64,000 nucleotides of DNA from Halichondria panicea (taxonomy: Eukaryota > Porifera > Demospongiae > Suberitida > Halichondriidae), in contig NC_087390.1 of assembly GCF_963675165.1 (NCBI RefSeq), forward strand, positions 1,879,501 to 1,943,500, written 5' to 3'. The notes beneath the pieces are model-generated. The model made no database searches, was not told the DNA's origin, and worked only from the letters and a program-made list of their open reading frames with translations. Every line of letters starts with the position of its first letter. The stretch's first letter is position 1. This document shows, in pieces, positions 25,501 through 35,000 of this stretch. The position numbers and the translations under genes are program-made.

Positions 25501-27276
25501 CCATTGATTACGTGATTACACATGCTACACTTAAAACCTTGTTGCCTCTAGTGCTTAGTCTGCTACTTTGTTAAATATGTAGGAATGGTATGCAGTGAGA
25601 TTATTGTTTTTTTATAATCTATTTATTTTGTCTGCTTCTAAGAAATTCCATACTTTTTACATGTAAGGTTGTGCAAGTGGGCAGCTTTTTCTTGATAGTG
25701 TTTTAGGTACGTATGCATAGTGCACGGTGGTCTGAAGCCAGCTAAGAGTGATGTGCACACCAATTGTTAGCTTAGACACTCACTTCTTGTGGTCTAGGTC
25801 AAAGAGCTGCTTATCTGACACTTGAAATCTCGTTGAGTTGAGACAACTTGTTGTGATACAAGTACATGTACAGCATGCCCTGAGGGTGCTCAGTTTTGCT
25901 ACTTGTTTAGGACTCTGAAAAGCTAATAATTTTATGTTTACAGCTCACACATTTTTTTCCCACACTTAGTTGTGTCGTTCAGGTTAAGGTAATTCGTATA
26001 GGCTAGTGGCGCAGATCAATACAGCGATGTTAACTATAGTCGCTTGTGCTTGTACTTGTTACTAGTTGGTGGTCCATAGGAGCCTAACGTCTGTAGTGTA
26101 CATGCACTCAAGCCCTACATCATCCTGTCTGTCTGTCCGTCCTGTGCAGATATTGTTATCAGATTCATTTGTATGTGCTCCTAGTATGACATAAGGTGGC
26201 TGGATTGATAAGCTGCTTGACCATTATAACCAACAATGGTCTCAACAGCTGCTTCCATATCTGTTATCACCATTATTTGAATTCTAAACTTACCCATATC
26301 AAGCCAATACAAATTTAGAAGCCAGTGAAACTTGCTGATAGAGGTCGCCCTTGGACAGACTAAAAGTGGCTGCACAAAAGAGGTGACCTGCTGCTAACAT
26401 GTGCTAATAAAGTTGAGACTAATTTGGTTGGGGAACATTAATTTCGGGTGTATTGTAAAAGGGAAAGGTTAACGACCTGGTCGCTTATAAGACAGTCACA
26501 ATAGATACTGAATAACTCGGCTGCAGTGGCTGGGCGCTCTTGCAGTCTTGGTGCAGGTGTCCTCTGTGAGCTCACTGTGGCAGTTCCGCTCATCGCTTAC
26601 TTTAATAGAATCTAACCAGACACCTCTCTAGGTGTCCAGGATGAAATTACCAATTTCCTAAGCTGTAGAAAGATATGCCATAAAGGATATAAAGGCCAAT
26701 CTAAATCTTTCTTATTTCCTACCCTTGTAGTGTGACCTTTTTTAACATAACGGATAAACTTGACACATGTACTTCAGTACCATGCAATGTGTTATATGTA
26801 CGCGTACGTATATCCTCTCAATAATGTGAATAATGTGAGTATGCTACCTCCTGCCCTCCACAGGACCTCCAGTACGACCCTGACGATACTGATGATTTCT
26901 CTACCCCCCTGGATGACAGAGGGCGGGCCATACTAGCGGCAATACAGGAGGACAAGAGACAAAAGTGAGTGTTGACCGCTAGTTTGTTTTACTTAATTAG
27001 GAATGCACATTGTATTCATAATAATAATTGTCGTTATAGTAATTATGTTTCATCTGTTATGTAATCACCAAGTTACGGCCATTCAAAGATACAACACTAT
27101 ACAATCATACATGCATGTGCATCACATGCTATGCTTTTTCTGTCCCCCTCTATAGGAGGAAGTCCAAGGGTGGTGGTGACATCCTGGCCCGGGGGGGAGG
27201 GGCCAAAGCCAGGAGACAGGAAGTAGGCATCAAGATATTCGTACCGGACTATCAAGCCAAACAGGATCAGTTATGA
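5264..27276 (+). CDS. USP40: USP40-type ubiquitin carboxyl-terminal hydrolase (35 exons, 1288 aa)
   Basis: This is a cysteine protease of the USP (C19) family, which removes ubiquitin from proteins. The catalytic domain is in exons 1-7 and the rest is a long tail of ubiquitin-like segments, as in vertebrate USP40 (about 1235 aa). Visible landmarks are the Cys box [13 protein letters not shown] (catalytic Cys48), the [13 protein letters not shown] box, two CxxC pairs of the finger Zn ribbon in exon 5, and the His box HSGHYTAYI (His303). Tail segments such as [24 protein letters not shown] and [10 protein letters not shown] also match the family. I placed 35 exons by GT/AG sites and homology, and every junction keeps phase from ATG 5264 to TGA 27276. 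The start was chosen because it precedes the conserved N terminus with no other in-frame ATG. Its introns host a transporter gene, two TRAF genes and several MITEs. Confidence 0.93.
7951..8228. mobile_element. pogo/Tigger-type MITE in a USP40 intron
   Basis: The element starts CAGTAGAACCTTATCCGG and ends CCGGATAATCGAGGTTCTACTG, is 278 bp long, and is flanked by TA on both sides. This is the terminus style and target site of Tc1/mariner-pogo (Tigger) transposons. No transposase is encoded. The interior has GCGCATGCGC palindromes. It lies in the intron between USP40 exons 7 and 8. Confidence 0.85.
10595..10978. mobile_element. pogo/Tigger-type MITE (second copy family)
   Basis: The ends are CAGTAGAACCTCGCTAATCT and AGATTAGCGAGGTTCTACTG-like, inside a TA duplication, 384 bp. 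It shares the terminal ten bases and the GCGCATGCGC motif with the element at 7951-8228, but most of the interior differs. It is non-coding and lies in USP40 intron 15. Confidence 0.83.
11010..11640. repeat. Dispersed repeat shared with 63600-63960 (and partly 21110-21400)
   Basis: The stretch around 11400-11610 (GGCATCGATCG, then ATCATGGTCGATCATT.CCCACT, ending near GGCATCAGCACC) recurs at about 63740-63930 in the same order. The beginning (GCCTCGGTGCGCATGCGC, then a GTGTGTCTGT run) resembles the start of the sequence between the two TRAF genes near 21130. I see no coding frame or clear termini. It is an old interspersed repeat of unknown class. Confidence 0.6.
11810..12474. mobile_element. 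Foldback-like element with tandem-repeat arms
   Basis: The termini TACGGTGGCCCTGAG and CTCAGGGCCACCGTA are perfect inverted 15-mers. They are flanked by a direct duplication ATATTG (11804-11809 and 12475-12480). Inside, the left arm has repeated GTTGGTAGTT / GTTGGCAGTT units. The right arm (about 12297-12450) is a 7-bp minisatellite, CCAACTG with CCAACTA variants, in the opposite orientation. Arms made of tandem repeats are the hallmark of foldback elements. There is no transposase. Short open frames made of repeated NCQLPTA are artefacts of the repeat. Confidence 0.75.
12744..14322 (+). CDS. SLC15/POT-like (NPF-type) membrane transporter, intronless, nested in USP40
   Basis: This is an MFS-fold protein resembling the proton-coupled oligopeptide transporter superfamily. 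The main frame 12871-14322 encodes 483 aa with about eleven hydrophobic segments. It has the loop motif [18 protein letters not shown] after TM2 and the family-typical cytoplasmic stretch [20 protein letters not shown], then [20 protein letters not shown]. An in-frame N-terminal portion (from ATG 12744, with [19 protein letters not shown]) is in a different frame, and the switch falls between 12861 and 12871. The intact protein would have twelve TMs. So the gene is either frameshifted or starts at Met 12871 without TM1. The proton-coupling ExxER motif of classic POTs is not visible in TM1, so substrate and mechanism are uncertain. A lack of introns suggests a retrocopy or a single-exon family member. 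It has the same strand as its host intron. Confidence 0.72.
16456..16508. repeat. (AC)n microsatellite in a USP40 intron
   Basis: A run of about 25 AC dinucleotides follows directly on the donor of USP40 exon 21 (GTGAGAACC). It needs no function. Confidence 0.95.
18829..19255. mobile_element. 427-bp MITE with 30-bp perfect terminal inverted repeats
   Basis: The ends 18829-18858 (AAGATATACTACACCTAAGA...) and 19226-19255 are exact reverse complements over 30 bases. No transposase is present and the target duplication is unclear. The interior has a TATAAAAGG box followed about 45 bases later by an ATG (near 19040) opening a 27-codon frame that ends [12 protein letters not shown]. This looks like captured host promoter and exon sequence. 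It lies in USP40 intron 29, close to the 3' end of a TRAF gene. Confidence 0.85.
19458..20909 (-). CDS. TRAF-like adaptor protein, intronless, antisense in a USP40 intron (483 aa)
   Basis: TRAF-family proteins link cell-surface receptors to kinase and ubiquitin signalling. Residues 45-83 form a degenerate RING: the pattern [22 protein letters not shown] keeps only some zinc ligands (C45, C60/61, H64, C80, C83), with Thr48 and Ser66 where Cys is usual. The layout therefore looks like a U-box. TRAF-type zinc fingers span about 108-220 ([28 protein letters not shown]). A coiled coil covers about 228-335. A MATH domain from about 348 to the end has GDHGHYIGT and FMKVKAL. A single exon starts with MATSNSD, a start shared by all three paralogues here. 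It is 57% or more alike to its neighbour 21800-23179 by eye, with almost identical zinc fingers. Its expression would make RNA antisense to the USP40 transcript. Confidence 0.93.
   Translation of the reverse strand: MATSNSDCSNSVNQEPAATHPPEQITQQAEPDYDLVEQPDKDLYCPVTLEILVEPHQTDCCGQHISEKAAQRIIRDGKPCPMCNNAPFKTLKDKFFKRNTINKLNVRCPHKKSGCEWTGELGDLNHHTTSCLKRPWKCQYCDFESTHDIGTNNHTPCCDNYPLPCPNQCEIGTFPRCQADSHILECPLQLVECKFAGAGCDVKVPRRDLVGHMTESVQQHLLTATLLNLQLTRELHQKMEEKDQQIVDLQKRVKEQGNTIDTKIQQLDAKVDTKFQQQKEKAYDLHTKVATKFENLDTKFQDLQAIVDTKADQQARNLDTKVSDLKVTMEANTVKIQNDLLLLLKGFSCHEFTLTEFTKQQAKGGYGYWNGGEFTTKGWRFSFCVYTNGAESANGTHLTVSIYKRDAAAKTEGVSILQMLNQLGDHGHYIGTETRILKENRICFGDSYKFCPLDRLGYCAGTNTQYLKDDCLKFKLFMKVKAL
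20910..21799. other. Spacer between the two TRAF genes
   Basis: It holds the upstream region of the 19458-20909 gene: the first 50 bases after the ATG are shared among all three TRAF copies (ending with GGTTAGTGTTAGCA and CTGTGGTGTGTG). It also holds a repeat resembling 11010-11350, with a GAGGCGCGTGGGCGG segment, and a stretch without recognisable content. I see no gene. Confidence 0.5.
21800..23179 (-). CDS. TRAF-like adaptor protein, tandem paralogue (459 aa)
   Basis: It has the same architecture as the 19458-20909 gene: N-terminal Pro/Gln/Glu-rich tail, degenerate RING with [18 protein letters not shown] and CPMC, TRAF zinc fingers, coiled coil and MATH. The coiled coil is shorter by about 20 residues, because it lacks one of the DTKF/DLQ-type heptad blocks that vary among the three copies. 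The MATH domain ends FMKVKTL. It is head-to-tail with the other TRAF, separated by about 890 bp. The RING half is nearly identical to that of the frameshifted gene at 2293-3670. It is intronless and intact. Its ligand or receptor partner cannot be told from sequence. Confidence 0.93.
   Translation of the reverse strand: MATSNSDSTNSVRKQEPVATHPPEQITQPAEPDYDLVEQPDQDYFCPVSLELLVEPLQTTCCGHHISQQAANRLTRELKPCPMCKQDNMATQEDKYFRRKVRQLNVRCPHKKSGCEWTGELGNLNHHTISCPKRPWKCQYCDFESTHDIGTNDHTPCCDNYPLPCPNQCEIGTVPRCQADSHLLECPLQLVECEFAGAGCDMKVSRRDLADHMTESVQHHLLTTTLLNLQLTRELHQKMEEKDQQIVDLQKQVKEQGNNIDTKIQQLDAKVAAKLENLDTKVDTKFQDLDVKVEQQARNLDTKVSDLKVRMEANTMKLLLNGFSYHEFTLTKFTQQQAQGGYGPWFSGEFTVEEWSFSFCVFTRGIGSCIGTHLSLFVNKEHDAVKTEGVAILHMLNQLGDHGHYMGTETRILKVSRTYFGDSKKFFPLDHLSYCADTNTQYLKDDCLKFRLFMKVKTL
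24570..26863. other. Long USP40 intron without recognisable content
   Basis: I examined this 2.3-kb AT-rich intron on both strands. The open frames are short and resemble no protein, and I see no strong inverted repeat or RNA gene. Confidence 0.6.
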
Positions 27277-28708
27277 AGAATTTGAACAAAACTAGTATTG
27301 TACATTATAGTTTGTGATTTTATGCATAATCATATCAATTTAATTTCTTGCTGCCCAGCGAGTGGGCAGATCAAAGCAATTAATCCAGTGCTCTGTAATA
27401 ATAATGGCATTTATATAGATTTTGAGTTGGGACTTAATTATGCCACACCCTCCAAGCCATTAACTACCTAGGAAGAAAACCTGAATTTAGCAAGTCACTA
27501 AAATTCCTTCAAAACACATGTCTTTTAATAGGGAAAAATTGACCAATCAGATCGAATTTGATAGTCATTTAATATACATAACATACGTACTTCAGTATAA
27601 TAGATACCAGTTTTTAATATTACATGCATGTAGCAAGCGTATACAAATAATTAAGCAATGCAAGCGTCGCAATGTTCAAAAAAGAAATTTTTGAAATCTT
27701 GATAAATATGAAATCATCAAACACTCACAAAACTCAAAATAATCGTTAGAATGACCATTGGGGATCGAAGTTGCTATGGTTACACATTGGGTCTGGAAAT
27801 GGAGCAACAAAATTAATAAGTACATAATAGAAACGCTAAAATGAGAAGTGTACAAAATCTCGCTCTCTCAATTGGAAGTTGAAAGAACACACAATCATGT
27901 GTACTCCTGAGGCTATACAGTGTATTCGAAACTGTTTTTTTTCTTATCTATTTTCTTGAATTCTTGTGTTGTGTGGTTTATAAAGGGATGATGGATGGTC
28001 GTATATATGTAAGTGCAGCTGAGATCACGACATAGCTGTGACAAATAACTCGGGAGTAGAATGAATGAAACTGCATGACTTCACTATATATATATGAGTT
28101 GATATGGTAACCGAAATTTGACGGATGATGGACAAACGTAGCGGCCGCAGATTGTGAATGGATTGTTTGTTTCGTTCTTTGTTACCTGTGAGAACTGGTG
28201 TCGATACATAGTGAGAATGCGTACGTACATCGCAAGTGTTGATTATGATATGAAATGATGTGTTTTTGTGACAAACAGCTACTAGAGAACTGAAAAATGG
28301 GCAGTAAATACGAACGAATAATTAATTATTAAGTGACACGCTTAATGAAGGTCACACTGCACACGCACACACACATTAATGCTGGCTGCTGGGTTGGGCA
28401 AGCCTGAACTAACAGTAGATTAAGAGAGTGGCAATCGATTGGAACTGAGACCTGCTGCTACAAATAATAATTATGCTGAACAATGATAAATGAAAGGAAG
28501 GAAAATTGAGGGAAATTTTAACTTATACACTTTAACAGCTGGAAATGAAGATTACAAAAATGCTTGTTTGGTGTGGTAGTGATTTTGATTGAATTTCAGA
28601 GCTGTGAAAAATTTGTTCCCTGACGAGTACGAAACATGGTTGCAAAGTGAATGGGTGAATGAAGAGTCGGACAAATGTCTTGAAAGAGAAAGTTTGTTTG
28701 TGGTTGCT
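27277..28708. other. Convergent 3' region between USP40 and the IGF2BP-like gene
   Basis: The two genes are tail-to-tail, so this 1.4 kb should hold both 3' UTRs. It is AT-rich with no coding frame. On the minus strand the sequence after the IGF2BP-like stop is T-rich when read on the plus strand. I cannot fix the poly(A) sites. Long 3' UTRs with regulatory elements are plausible for an IGF2BP gene but are not shown. Confidence 0.5.
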
Positions 28709-31700
28709 TTACCACTTCTGACCACCGGCAGTCTGCAGGAGTGACAGAGAGAGAGAGGGGAGGGGTGAATCATGTGTATAGAGTAAGCTCGAGGGCCGGC
28801 AATAAATCAACACAGGAAATATGGGTAACAGTACTATCAAGTTTTAGCTCTTCTGACAGCTAGAGGCCATTGTCAAAAACATCATACTTGGCCGATTCGA
28901 TAACACACATGTGCACCAAAGTATAACCGAATATATAGGGGCATGCTCGTTACGCTAATGTACATAAAGGCCATCACCATGGCAACACACTCACGAGGGT
29001 GGGCAGGTGTGCCTCCCCGAGGGTGGCGGAGGCGATGCTCTTGAAAAGGTCCTCCTCTTCTCCTTCTTGTGCACCCTGTGAGGACGGACAATACGGAGGA
29101 AAGTGAGGACCTCGATCATATCAACAACCAAACACACAATTTAATTCCTAAGCAACGTAAATCAATGCGTACATGCACACACACACACCCTGCAGTGGAA
29201 TTAAGATACTACAAAGGGAAAAGCTAAAATAAGAATCGGGCTTCAAGGACAGATGTACCAATAAAACACGACACAGTACACGGTGTTTAAATAGTAATTT
29301 GTTGTGGAAAACCATATTTTTGCTCTAATATTGAAAATGAAAAAGGGCGTGCTTGTCAATTAAACCTGGAACCTAATACAGGTGCACTGTGTGGGAACAG
29401 GCACCAGTTAAGGCCTGAGGGTAGTGTATACATCCTGTGACAAACAGGTTGCCATAGGAAACTGTGGTTCGATATTGAAATGGACAAGACACAACAAAGG
29501 CCAAACTAATCAGTTACAGCTGGCAGTAATTATGCACTTTGCTATAAGGGGCACCTTTCAACATGTGTGCACCAGCCAATTTTGAGTATAATTATAGACA
29601 TTACAAAGGTTAGGGCTTCTCTTCAATTAAGGCAGGAGTGATTTTGAAGCATTTGATCTTTGCCAGTAAACAGCATTGAAAGGACTCCATTATACAGCGT
29701 ATCAACCTAGCCAAGGCGATGATATAAACTGACGCATACTCATTCATGCATGCAAGCAGTGCAAGCACTTAATTGGTAATTATGAAAGACAAATTAAAGT
29801 ACACGTCATTAGACAATACATAGACACGTACATAACGTGTAACTACTCAAGCTTAACGCTGCCATGAATTAGTATATAATACCATTTCCCCATAAGAATG
29901 AACACATTGTTGAAGCACTTACGTAAGCAGTTGAGAAGGTCGTGGTTGAGCAGAACTCTGTTACCGTGGTGAGGGGGGTGGGGATGGATGCCTGCACGGA
30001 GGACAACAGGATATCATTATATACTACGTACAATACTCGTTATTTACTATCAAAACACGACAATCTATTTTTAAAGCTATTGAACATTACGTAATGTGTA
30101 CATGCATGTGTACATGCATGACTACATGTAGATATTACTTCATTTGGATAACACAAAAAGCTTTCAAGTATCAAAACATTAAATATTATGTAAGCAAGCA
30201 CAAGAAATAGTTTTAATGGAAGCTAGCGTATTCCATTTCAAAGAGCTTATACAAACCACGACCCAATTAAAGGCACTTTGAAGTACAGGCCATAATAATA
30301 TGTGTACGTGTACATACGTCAGGTGACCAGGGCAAAAAAGAAACTGACAGCTGCTCGTGTGTGTACACACGGTAACACGAGCTACCAATGAGAGACATAC
30401 TTCTGTGCGTATGGTTTAACAATGCTGACTCAGGCTAGGCCACACAAGAAGCCTACAGAAGCCGTCTAATTGAGGTCACTTGAGGTCATATAACATTATA
30501 ATAGATGTAGACAGGAAAGAAACTACAGACCACTTCACATGCTTGGGACATTTCCCTACCAAAGCGGTTCACACAAGAACTGTGTATGTGACTGTATACT
30601 AGACTTGTATCGAGGTTAGAAGCCTTAATTATGTACATATCTAATAGACTAAAACTCACAGCATAATTTTCGAAAGCATACAACAATTAAGTTTCTTAAC
30701 AACCACTAATTACTGGACACTGCACAATAGTACACGTACTTTAAATAACCAAAGTCAGGCTGTTTTCACTTTCGAAACACAATCATAAACTTTAAAACGT
30801 AAGTAAGCACTCACCTTGAAAGGTGATCTGATGGAGTCCCTCTCGTCCATATACGCAGAGTTGCTGAACGTCATGCCGACACCAGTCGATGGCACCATCG
30901 TCACGGGAGAATTGCGGCTACTCGGTATGAACCCGAACCCAGTGGAGGAGGTCGGAGAGTTACGGCTGACAGGGGTGAACCCAAACCCGGTAGAGGCAGT
31001 GGGAGAGTAGATGGGGCTGAATCCAGAGAGGGAGCTGGCCTCAGACGAAGAGTAGCCACTCGTAACGCTGTCAGAATTACCGAACCAGATGTTCGAAGTC
31101 GGTTGCTGCTGCTGCTGTTGTTGTTGTGCAGGGGGCGGTGGTGGTGGTGGAGCCCCGCCTCCAAGTCCGCCCATAATCCCGCTGACCCATCCCCCTCCGT
31201 TGTTGTAGCTTCCATTGGGCATTGGTCCATTGCTGTGGTTGGAGGACGTCTGGAACATAGAGTTGGAACGAAGAACAGCTGGCGGTGGTGGTGGTATAGC
31301 AGCTTCTTCAGGACCTTCTGGCAGAGGTTGCTCGCTCAACGAGTTGCTCCATAGTCCGTACCCGTTCATCGGACCTCCGTTGGCGTACCCGTTGTTTCCC
31401 ACGGGGGCACTGCTTCTACGAAGCCTGGAGCGACCAAAGCCGGGGGCAGCAAGAGAGGGCTCTTTGAACGAAAGGCCGCTGAAAACGTCGGAGATTTCGT
31501 CATCGTAGTCGGTGTTGAAGCAGAAATTTCCCGAGACAGTACCCAGAGGACCTGCGGAGTGGGGGGTGGGGTGCATGTCGTTGAAGGGGCGGTGCCCACT
31601 GCTCGTGATGAGTGGAGGTTCTCCAGACGGTTTTGAAATGAGAGGAGTGTATTCGGCACGTCCGCCGTTGGTCATGTGACCGTTCATCCCCATCGTGTTG

Positions 31701-32083
31701 GTGACGTTGTATCCATTCATTCCGGGTTGTCCCATTTCGTTCATCCCAGCAGTTCCGTTTCCATGCACCATTCCATCGATGGAAGACTCAAGTGTGTACT
31801 TTCGCTCGGAATTTCCGCCATTCATCGACTGAGGCATAGGTCCAAGTTTGAATCCACCGAGATTGTTTACCTCGAGGGCGCCTGTTGATCCGTGGAGGGT
31901 AGTCAGACGTGTGTGCTCGCCCGAGAAATCCGTGAAGGTGCGGACGTTAGTGGCAGTGGGTGTGGCAGGAAGTGACTGGGGGTGGTTGAGGTGGTTGATC
32001 TCAGAGGACATTGGCATGGGACCGCCCATAGGGGGCGTGGCAGCATTAGTGGGGGAGGGGCTGTTGAACATGGATCCTTGCTC
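28709..32083 (-). other. IGF2BP-like exons 13-16: low-complexity C-terminal tail
   Basis: Exons in gene order: 32083-30815 (423 codons), 29991-29923, 29075-28995, 28732-28709. The big exon is rich in Asn, Gly, Pro, Ser and Met, with P7 and Q8 runs and two GFGF-containing repeats (STGFGFTPVSRNSP and STGFGFIPSSRNSP). The last exons give a Glu-rich helix-like segment (EGEEEDLFKSIASATLGEAH) and the end TAGGQKW. Such tails often drive granule formation, but that is inference. Confidence 0.85.
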
Positions 32084-35000
32084 CTGTGTGGAGGTAAGAA
32101 AGAGAGAGAGGATGATGGCTATGTATACATGAAGTCTGAATGGACCAATTGATGAACGAAAAGAGTAATTTGATTTTTAACGAAATATCAGCTCAAAGTA
32201 CATTCGACCTTCAAATACAGTTGCTAGGAAACACGCGTACATGTAGCATGCAAGGCTCATTCCAAATCAATGGGAAGCTTGTAATTTAGCTTATAACTTA
32301 CGCTGGCTGGTATGAACTGAGCCATGTCACTCTCGTAGGAGGCCCTCAGTTTAGCGCTGATCAGAGACTCTGCCTTCTTACAGTTGTCAATGGTACCCAG
32401 AATGGTGATGGTACGCTCCATGTTGAAGGCTGTCAGCTCTTTCAGTCTGTGGGGGGAAGAGAAAGAGGGGGGTAATGATTAGTTTATGGGGGGGAGAGAG
32501 AGAGAGGGGGGTACGAATTAGTGCAAGAGAGGGGGGTAATGATTAGTTTGTGGGGGGCGAGAGAGGGGGGTAATGATTAGTTTGTGGGGGGCGAGAGAGG
32601 GGGCTACGGATTAGTGCAAGAGAGGGGGTAATGATTAGTCTGTGGGGGGAGAGAATCTAAATATTTAGGGTTGCACTGTGTATACATACAAAAGTATTCA
32701 CCTATCGATCAATGCAAGCTACTAGGGGGCTGGCCACTTCAGCCATGCATGCATGCATATAGCAATTTGTTTAGATGTTTCCAGTGGGTAAATTCCTCTA
32801 GACTAAGTCATGAATGAACTGAATATCACCCAATAAATGTAGTGCCCAGACTCAATATGTATAGATTGCTGAATTGATTATCTTGACGTGTGAAATAAAC
32901 AAAGCAAATCTATCCCAAGAAAAACAAGAAGGGGAGGCGTCCAGTGTGCATGAGTAATGAGGTCACTCTAATGAAGATGTACAGGGATGTGCCCACACAC
33001 TGGTAGGTGCTAACCACCTCCATCCAGACAACAAACACAAATAACCATCATAATGAGAGCAGGTTACTGAACCATGCATCCATACACGTCAGAGCAGACA
33101 ATAAACCAATACTCCTAGGCCTAAGTTACCACATCCATATGTATTTGGCTAAAAAGTGAGTTGAGGATTAATTGAAAATAGCCTCCACCACTAGAAACTT
33201 CTGGACACATCACTGTGTACATCTACATGCATGCAGCTTTTATAGTATAATAGCAAAGAAAAAATTTCTTTTCACAAGTAGCATTAGCCCAAAGCACACA
33301 ACTGTAAAGTGCAATCTGTGTATACTCAACTCTGCTAACACTACACCACAGCTAGCTTAGAGAGACAGCTAGCAGCCCTGAAAACGTCTAGTCGAATCAC
33401 ATGTGCAATCCTAACCACTAGTGTGTAATCATTGGAGACAAATTTGGCACATGATTTGTGACATTGATATTGTAAGCCAAGTGTACCATCTGCTATTGTC
33501 GTAGGGTAGGGTCAATGAATATCGTTACACCGATCTATGAATAATTAGCAGAGCTCTAAACTATCCACCCCATGAATAAAACACAAGCTATTGTGACGCA
33601 CTAGGTTCCAGGTCACCTCTCATTATCTACTTGCCTCTAACAAGCAAGCAGCAATCATACTTATTTCTCTGCACTAAAGTAGTTGACAAACTTAGTCGCA
33701 ATTTAGGCATACTATGCAGCAAATGGAAAAGAATTTTTAAACAAAAAGAGATGCTCTAAGGAAAAATTATTAGGACTCTTATAACGATTTTCAGATAATA
33801 TTCTACAACACAGCTAGAGCTACATAGATTTAACAATCCACCAAACAAGTTTGTCCTCACTGGAATTTAGTTAATGTATACCATCACATACGTACACGTA
33901 TATACAACAAAGAAAAGATTCACAATTAAAGTACCACTTTACAAGAGACAGTGTAATGGTTGCCGGGGGTGGACTTACTTGGAGATGGTGATCTTTGTGC
34001 CCGACTCTGCCATGATACGCTTCAGAGTGTTGCCTCCCTTTCCTGCACGAGATCACATGACATCACATGACAACATCATACACACACACTCGATGGACGC
34101 TATTGAACCTTACTAACACTCATTCACCCAAAACACGTACAACAAAATTAGTAGACCAAACTAAGTAAATATGAACTTTGAACTTTTTGGTTTACTCTCT
34201 TCCGTACACGATATTGTTTGACCCTTGACCCCTGGGTACTCTTTTGGCATAACGACTATACTCTTCCTTAATTAATTAATTGATGTCATTAATTAACTGG
34301 CTCCAATTAGTCGTCATAACAGCAGAGTGCACATCCCTCCCACACTCACATTTTTGTACGTTTAACGAGAATCGTTTCAGATACTGCATACAATACTACC
34401 GTATAGCGGGTAATTTTCGTTGCTACCCATTTAAATACGTATAGCTCAGGATAGTGACGTTGTGAACCTATTGCGGTAGAATAATTTCGTAGTTATAAAT
34501 TTTCGGTATGATGCTGAAATTTCCACCAAACGAAAACAACCCGCTATAATTATTATAGAGTACTGCATAATTATACCAAAAATAATGACACTATAATTAT
34601 TATTCGATATTGAGACACCCCTCAATTGATCACATGATCGGGTGCGGATAATTATATTAGCTAACGTACATCCCATCAAGGTGAATGAGCGGTGAGTGCT
34701 AAATGATTACAGACAATAAATTAATAATTATTATTGGTATATAAAAAGTACATGACGTTGTGGTTTTAAGTTAATACATCACGTTGAATTGAAGGAATTA
34801 CGTGGTCAGTAAGTTGGCCTCAACTTACAAAGCTTTAACTCCCACTCACTATATGTAGTCACCATAGAAACCTTGTACAAGAATCCATACACTACACCAC
34901 TTACACACACTTATAGGAGCAACACACACTTGGTAATTAAAAGTTGATCTACAGTTCAGTCTATAATTATACTGACTGGCTAGTATATAAATAGAAGGGA

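Larger units (their letters stand above)
17177..27276 (+). other. USP40: USP40 exons 24-35: C-terminal ubiquitin-like region
   Basis: Exons: 17177-17303, 17517-17581, 17744-17818, 17969-18049, 18224-18358, 18616-18716, 23375-23440, 23555-23624, 23850-23996, 24471-24569, 26864-26964, 27159-27276. Typical pieces are [48 protein letters not shown] and a basic then acidic end ([18 protein letters not shown]). Exon 31 has a weak donor (GAG then GTTGTG), whereas the decayed copy has the better GTAATG at the same place. The last acceptor is the second of two close AGs; the first would give an early stop. The 4.6-kb intron 18717-23374 holds two antisense TRAF genes and a MITE. The 2.3-kb intron 24570-26863 holds nothing I can name. 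Confidence 0.87.

Noticed and set aside
30816-31508. Plus-strand frames within the big IGF2BP-like exon
   Set aside because: They are shadows of the low-complexity minus-strand exon.
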